NCBI RefSeq assembly: GCF_002160495.1
Contig: NZ_NFKR01000002.1
Span: 62,001-126,000, forward strand
From: Erysipelatoclostridium sp. An173
Lineage (GTDB): Bacteria > Bacillota_I > Bacilli_A > Erysipelotrichales > Coprobacillaceae
Length of the DNA: 64,000 nt
Direction: 5' to 3'
Of this stretch, positions 60,998 to 64,000 are shown one piece after another (position 1 is the first letter of the stretch; every line of letters begins with the position of its first letter). Made by a program: the position numbers and the translations under genes. The notes beneath the pieces are model-generated. The model made no database searches and was not told the DNA's origin. It saw only the letters and a program-made list of their open reading frames with translations.

Positions 60998-63900
60998 ATG
61001 ATAAAAAAGGCATTGAAAATAACATTGTCATTGATCATGTCTTTAGGGTTAGCGTTAAGTTCTTTGCATGTAACTTATGCAAGTGAAAATGATTTTGCAG
61101 TCATTAAAACAAGACTAAAAGATTACTTTTTAACCCAAGATACGATTGATGATGGTGCTAAAGTAGAAACATGTTATGTTTCGAAAGCTGAAGATTATCT
61201 TAAATTGATCCAGGAAGATGGATCGTTTGATGATGTTGATTATGATGCAACGACAAGCGCTGCTAATGGAGTTGCCTGGTCACCATATTTAGCGTTAGAT
61301 CGTCTTCAGGCTATTGCAATAGCTTACCATCAAGAAGGAAATTCTCTTTATCACGATGAAGAAGTTATTGATAAGTTGAATCAAGCGATTATATATTGGG
61401 GCCAAGAAGATCCCTCATCAACAAACTGGTGGGAAAATCAGATTGGGGTTCAATTAAGATTTTCTAGAATTGCTTTATTCATGGAAGATATCATCAGTGA
61501 TGATGCTTTTGATATTTTACTGGAAAAACTTTTAGAAAAAACACCAGAAAAATATGGAACCGGTCAAAATAACTTATGGTTTGATCAAAATTACGTTTAT
61601 TATGCAATTATCACTGAAAATGGAACTAAACATACTGATTCTAGCGGTTTTAAAAAGCTGGATTTAAAAGAATTGGTAGATGATTATTTAAGTTATTGTT
61701 TAGTTGTCCAGAGGGATGATAATACTGCTGAAGCTGTACAGGTTGACAATAGTTTCTATATGCATGGAAGACAGTTTTACTCTAATGGCTATGGAATGTC
61801 AATGTTTAGAGATATGAGTTTCTGGATTTATATGCTAAGAGAAACAGAATATGCTTTTAGTCAGGATGTTATTGATTTAATGGCTGATTATATGATTGAT
61901 GGTACTAGCTGGACCATTAGAGGCGATATCATGGAACTTTATCTTGGTTATCGTCCATATGATTATGATGTTGGTTATGAAAATTATGCATCCGAATATA
62001 TTGAACCATTAAAAAGAATGATTGCATCAGATCCTGAACATAGTAATGAATATCAAAATATTCTTGATAATATCCAAGGAAAAGATACATCAAATGGTAA
62101 AAATGGTAACTATTATATGTGGCGTTCTGGTTATGCTTCACATATGAGAGATGATTATGGTGTCAATATCAAAATGGACTCTGATCAAATTATTGGTGGT
62201 GAATGGCGTGGCAGCTGGAGTGGTTATGAAGAAGATGGCGGACAATTAATATACTGGACATCTTCGGCAGCATCTACTATTAGTGTTGATGGTGATGAAT
62301 ATACTAATGTTTATCCAACATATGACTGGTCACACTGCCCGGGAACAACAACTGCTGCAAGAATAGTTCAAGATTATTCTAATTCAGGACGTTTTACTAA
62401 TGGAACAGAACATACTATTGGAGTTTCTAATGGTAATTATGGAGCTACTGCTTATGATATGGATAAAAAAGGAACTCAAGTGAAGAAGGGGTATTTCTTC
62501 TTTGATGATGAGTTTGTTGCTTTAGGATCTGGTATTAGTTCTACTGAAAATGTAAATATCCATACAACTTTAAACCAATGTGAAGCAAATGATGTTAATG
62601 TTGGTGGCCAAACTGTAAGTGAAGGAACTAAGGAACAAGTCTACAATACTAATTGGTTATATAATGATAAAGTTGGTTATGTATTTTTAGATAATACTGA
62701 TGTAGTTGTAAGTAACAGTACCCAAATGGATAATCCATCATTATGGGATGAAGAGAAAAAAGCTGAAACACCAGCTACATTTACAGCTTATTTAGATCAT
62801 GGTTTAAAACCAAATGATGAAAGCTATGCTTATATTGTTTTACCAAATACTGATGCAAGCAGTGTAAGTGATTATGCTACAGATATTCCAATTACAGTTG
62901 TTGCCAACAATGAAGATGTTCAAGCAGTTAGACATGGTGGTTTAAAACAAACTCAAATTAATTTCTATAAAGCTGGTATATTAGAATATAAACCAGGTTA
63001 TACAATTTCTGTTGATTATCCTTGCAGTGTTATTATTGATGAAAGTGATGATACAAGAAAAATTTCATTAGCAGTTAATGATACTAGTGATAATCAAGTT
63101 GTACAAGTAACTTTAAATTATGATGGTCAAGAAACAAAAACAACTTTTGTTTCAGGGGCTCTACCATATGCTGGTCAAACAATCACTTTAAATGAAACAG
63201 CTGATAATCGTTATCAAGCTTCATCTAGTGAAGAAAATCATGACATCACAATGGCTTTCGACGGTGATGAAAGTACATATTTTAAAACTGAAGATTTAGA
63301 AGATGAATGGATTAGCATGTTTACTAGCAGTAATCAGCATCTAGCTTCAATGGAAATTATTTGGGGTGAAAATTATGCTAGTGCATATGATGTTTTAGTT
63401 TCTAAAGATGGTAAAGAATATGAATTGTTGACATCGATAAGTAACGGTGATGGTGGCAGTGACATCGTTGAATTAGGCGGTGTTTATCCATACGTTAAAA
63501 TCGTAATGAAAGAAGGCGTTGGTGATTGTTTTGAAATTAAAGAAATAACTTTCAAAACTAGTGATTCACTTGCCCTTAATAAAGAAGTAGAAGTAAGCGG
63601 TACTTCTACAAATGATCCGGGTAATGTTAAAGAAAATGCTGTGGATGGCAATACTGCTACAAGATGGAGTTCTTTAAGAAATGAAGATGATAACTGGATC
63701 ATTGTTGATTTAGGTCAATATGCAAAAATTAATGCTTTAACTATCCAATGGGAAGCAGCATGTTCTGATGATTATGAAATCCAGGTTTCTAACGATAAAA
63801 ATAATTGGGTTTCTGTCGAAGAAGGTTTAGCTACAGAAGATGATTTATTAGATGAGTATAATTTTGATGAACCAGTTTATGGTCGTTATGTTAAAATCCA

Positions 63901-64000
63901 TTCTCATAAATCAACGCAATTGAAGTATGGTATTAGTATTTATGAAATTTCTGTTTATGGAAGTTATGAAGAAGAAGATATAGCAGCCAATAAAAATGTT
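60998..64000 (+). CDS. Secreted polysaccharide lyase family 8 enzyme with F5/8-type C domains (partial)
   Basis: The open frame runs off the window after 1001 codons. Signal peptide: residues 1-28, cleavage after TYA. The alpha/alpha-toroid lyase domain (residues ~35-390) has NWWENQIG and the catalytic NSFYMHGRQF, with His256, Tyr265, Arg319 and Glu402. The spacings (9, 63 and 146 from His) equal those of His225, Tyr234, Arg288 and Glu371 in Flavobacterium chondroitinase AC. A beta-sandwich region with HCPGTTTA follows. At least two tandem F5/8-type C carbohydrate-binding domains follow (~720-850 and ~865-990). Likely substrates are hyaluronan or chondroitin. Ribosome site AAGGAGGG. Confidence 0.92.
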   Translation, partial: MIKKALKITLSLIMSLGLALSSLHVTYASENDFAVIKTRLKDYFLTQDTIDDGAKVETCYVSKAEDYLKLIQEDGSFDDVDYDATTSAANGVAWSPYLALDRLQAIAIAYHQEGNSLYHDEEVIDKLNQAIIYWGQEDPSSTNWWENQIGVQLRFSRIALFMEDIISDDAFDILLEKLLEKTPEKYGTGQNNLWFDQNYVYYAIITENGTKHTDSSGFKKLDLKELVDDYLSYCLVVQRDDNTAEAVQVDNSFYMHGRQFYSNGYGMSMFRDMSFWIYMLRETEYAFSQDVIDLMADYMIDGTSWTIRGDIMELYLGYRPYDYDVGYENYASEYIEPLKRMIASDPEHSNEYQNILDNIQGKDTSNGKNGNYYMWRSGYASHMRDDYGVNIKMDSDQIIGGEWRGSWSGYEEDGGQLIYWTSSAASTISVDGDEYTNVYPTYDWSHCPGTTTAARIVQDYSNSGRFTNGTEHTIGVSNGNYGATAYDMDKKGTQVKKGYFFFDDEFVALGSGISSTENVNIHTTLNQCEANDVNVGGQTVSEGTKEQVYNTNWLYNDKVGYVFLDNTDVVVSNSTQMDNPSLWDEEKKAETPATFTAYLDHGLKPNDESYAYIVLPNTDASSVSDYATDIPITVVANNEDVQAVRHGGLKQTQINFYKAGILEYKPGYTISVDYPCSVIIDESDDTRKISLAVNDTSDNQVVQVTLNYDGQETKTTFVSGALPYAGQTITLNETADNRYQASSSEENHDITMAFDGDESTYFKTEDLEDEWISMFTSSNQHLASMEIIWGENYASAYDVLVSKDGKEYELLTSISNGDGGSDIVELGGVYPYVKIVMKEGVGDCFEIKEITFKTSDSLALNKEVEVSGTSTNDPGNVKENAVDGNTATRWSSLRNEDDNWIIVDLGQYAKINALTIQWEAACSDDYEIQVSNDKNNWVSVEEGLATEDDLLDEYNFDEPVYGRYVKIHSHKSTQLKYGISIYEISVYGSYEEEDIAANKNV

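Noticed and set aside
61929-62141. 70-codon minus-strand frame rich in His and Tyr
   Set aside because: Antisense to the conserved lyase domain; the high His content is only the complement of ATG/GTG-rich codons.
63484-63702. 72-codon minus-strand frame
   Set aside because: Antisense to a well-formed F5/8-type C domain in the lyase.

Overview
The window is about 70% A+T with Shine-Dalgarno sites of the AGGAGG type, intrinsic terminators, and a sporulation gene set (gpr, spoIIP, spoIIAA-spoIIAB-sigF, a DacF-like carboxypeptidase). It also has a Trp T-box leader and local gene orders that match Bacillus (yqfQ-cshB-nfo near ispG and ispH; rpsT-gpr-spoIIP). Together these point to a spore-forming, low-GC gut Firmicute. 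Protein style and operon layout fit the Erysipelotrichales/Coprobacillaceae (relatives of Clostridium ramosum). The species is inference. No rRNA, tRNA or CRISPR array was seen.

Layout. 1-9800: a HAD phosphatase, the two iron-sulfur enzymes of the MEP isoprenoid pathway (ispH, ispG) around a YqfQ-like protein, CshB helicase and endonuclease IV, then a purine permease, oligoendopeptidase F and ribosomal protein S20. 9900-14300: gpr, spoIIP and a small membrane protein, then fmt, a second HAD phosphatase and an XRE regulator. 14350-20500: exopolysaccharide regulation (CpsC, CpsB and CpsD with an SGNH-like protein), a diverging membrane-bound sugar-nucleotide dehydratase, and a LoaP-like antiterminator. 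20500-34500: housekeeping genes and the spoIIA operon with a Spo0A box. This part also has signal peptidase I, a PEPCK/HPr-kinase-fold ATPase of unknown job, a polysaccharide deacetylase, membrane proteins, and a LysR regulator beside an unknown membrane protein and a PHP hydrolase. 34600-41775: a complete trpEGDCFBA operon behind a Trp T-box. 41780-46750: a 26-codon membrane ORF, KtrB and KtrA K+ uptake, and a KdpD/KdpE two-component pair without any Kdp pump. 46900-52360: a DUF4143 ATPase with a 32-bp-period repeat array upstream, a frameshifted gene, a DNA glycosylase, a MATE exporter and an M32 carboxypeptidase.

52640-54710 is the most unusual block. A strong promoter carrying palindromes drives a PqqD-like (RRE) protein, then a Cys-containing 145-aa protein with a leader-like N-terminus. 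A terminator follows, then a radical SAM/SPASM enzyme. It reads as an undescribed RiPP-type peptide-modification locus. 54780-58720 holds MnmM-like tRNA methyltransferase, a nonsense-broken membrane gene, an HPr/Crh-like protein without the catalytic histidine, mraY and murD. 58760-64000 has an Rpn-family nuclease whose ribosome site is buried in a hairpin, then a LacI-type regulator. Last is the first 1001 codons of a secreted polysaccharide lyase family 8 enzyme behind a cre-like site. It probably acts on host glycosaminoglycans and runs off the window.

Many start codons were placed downstream of the longest open frame because a good ribosome binding site and family length support the later start. 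Each case is stated in its entry.
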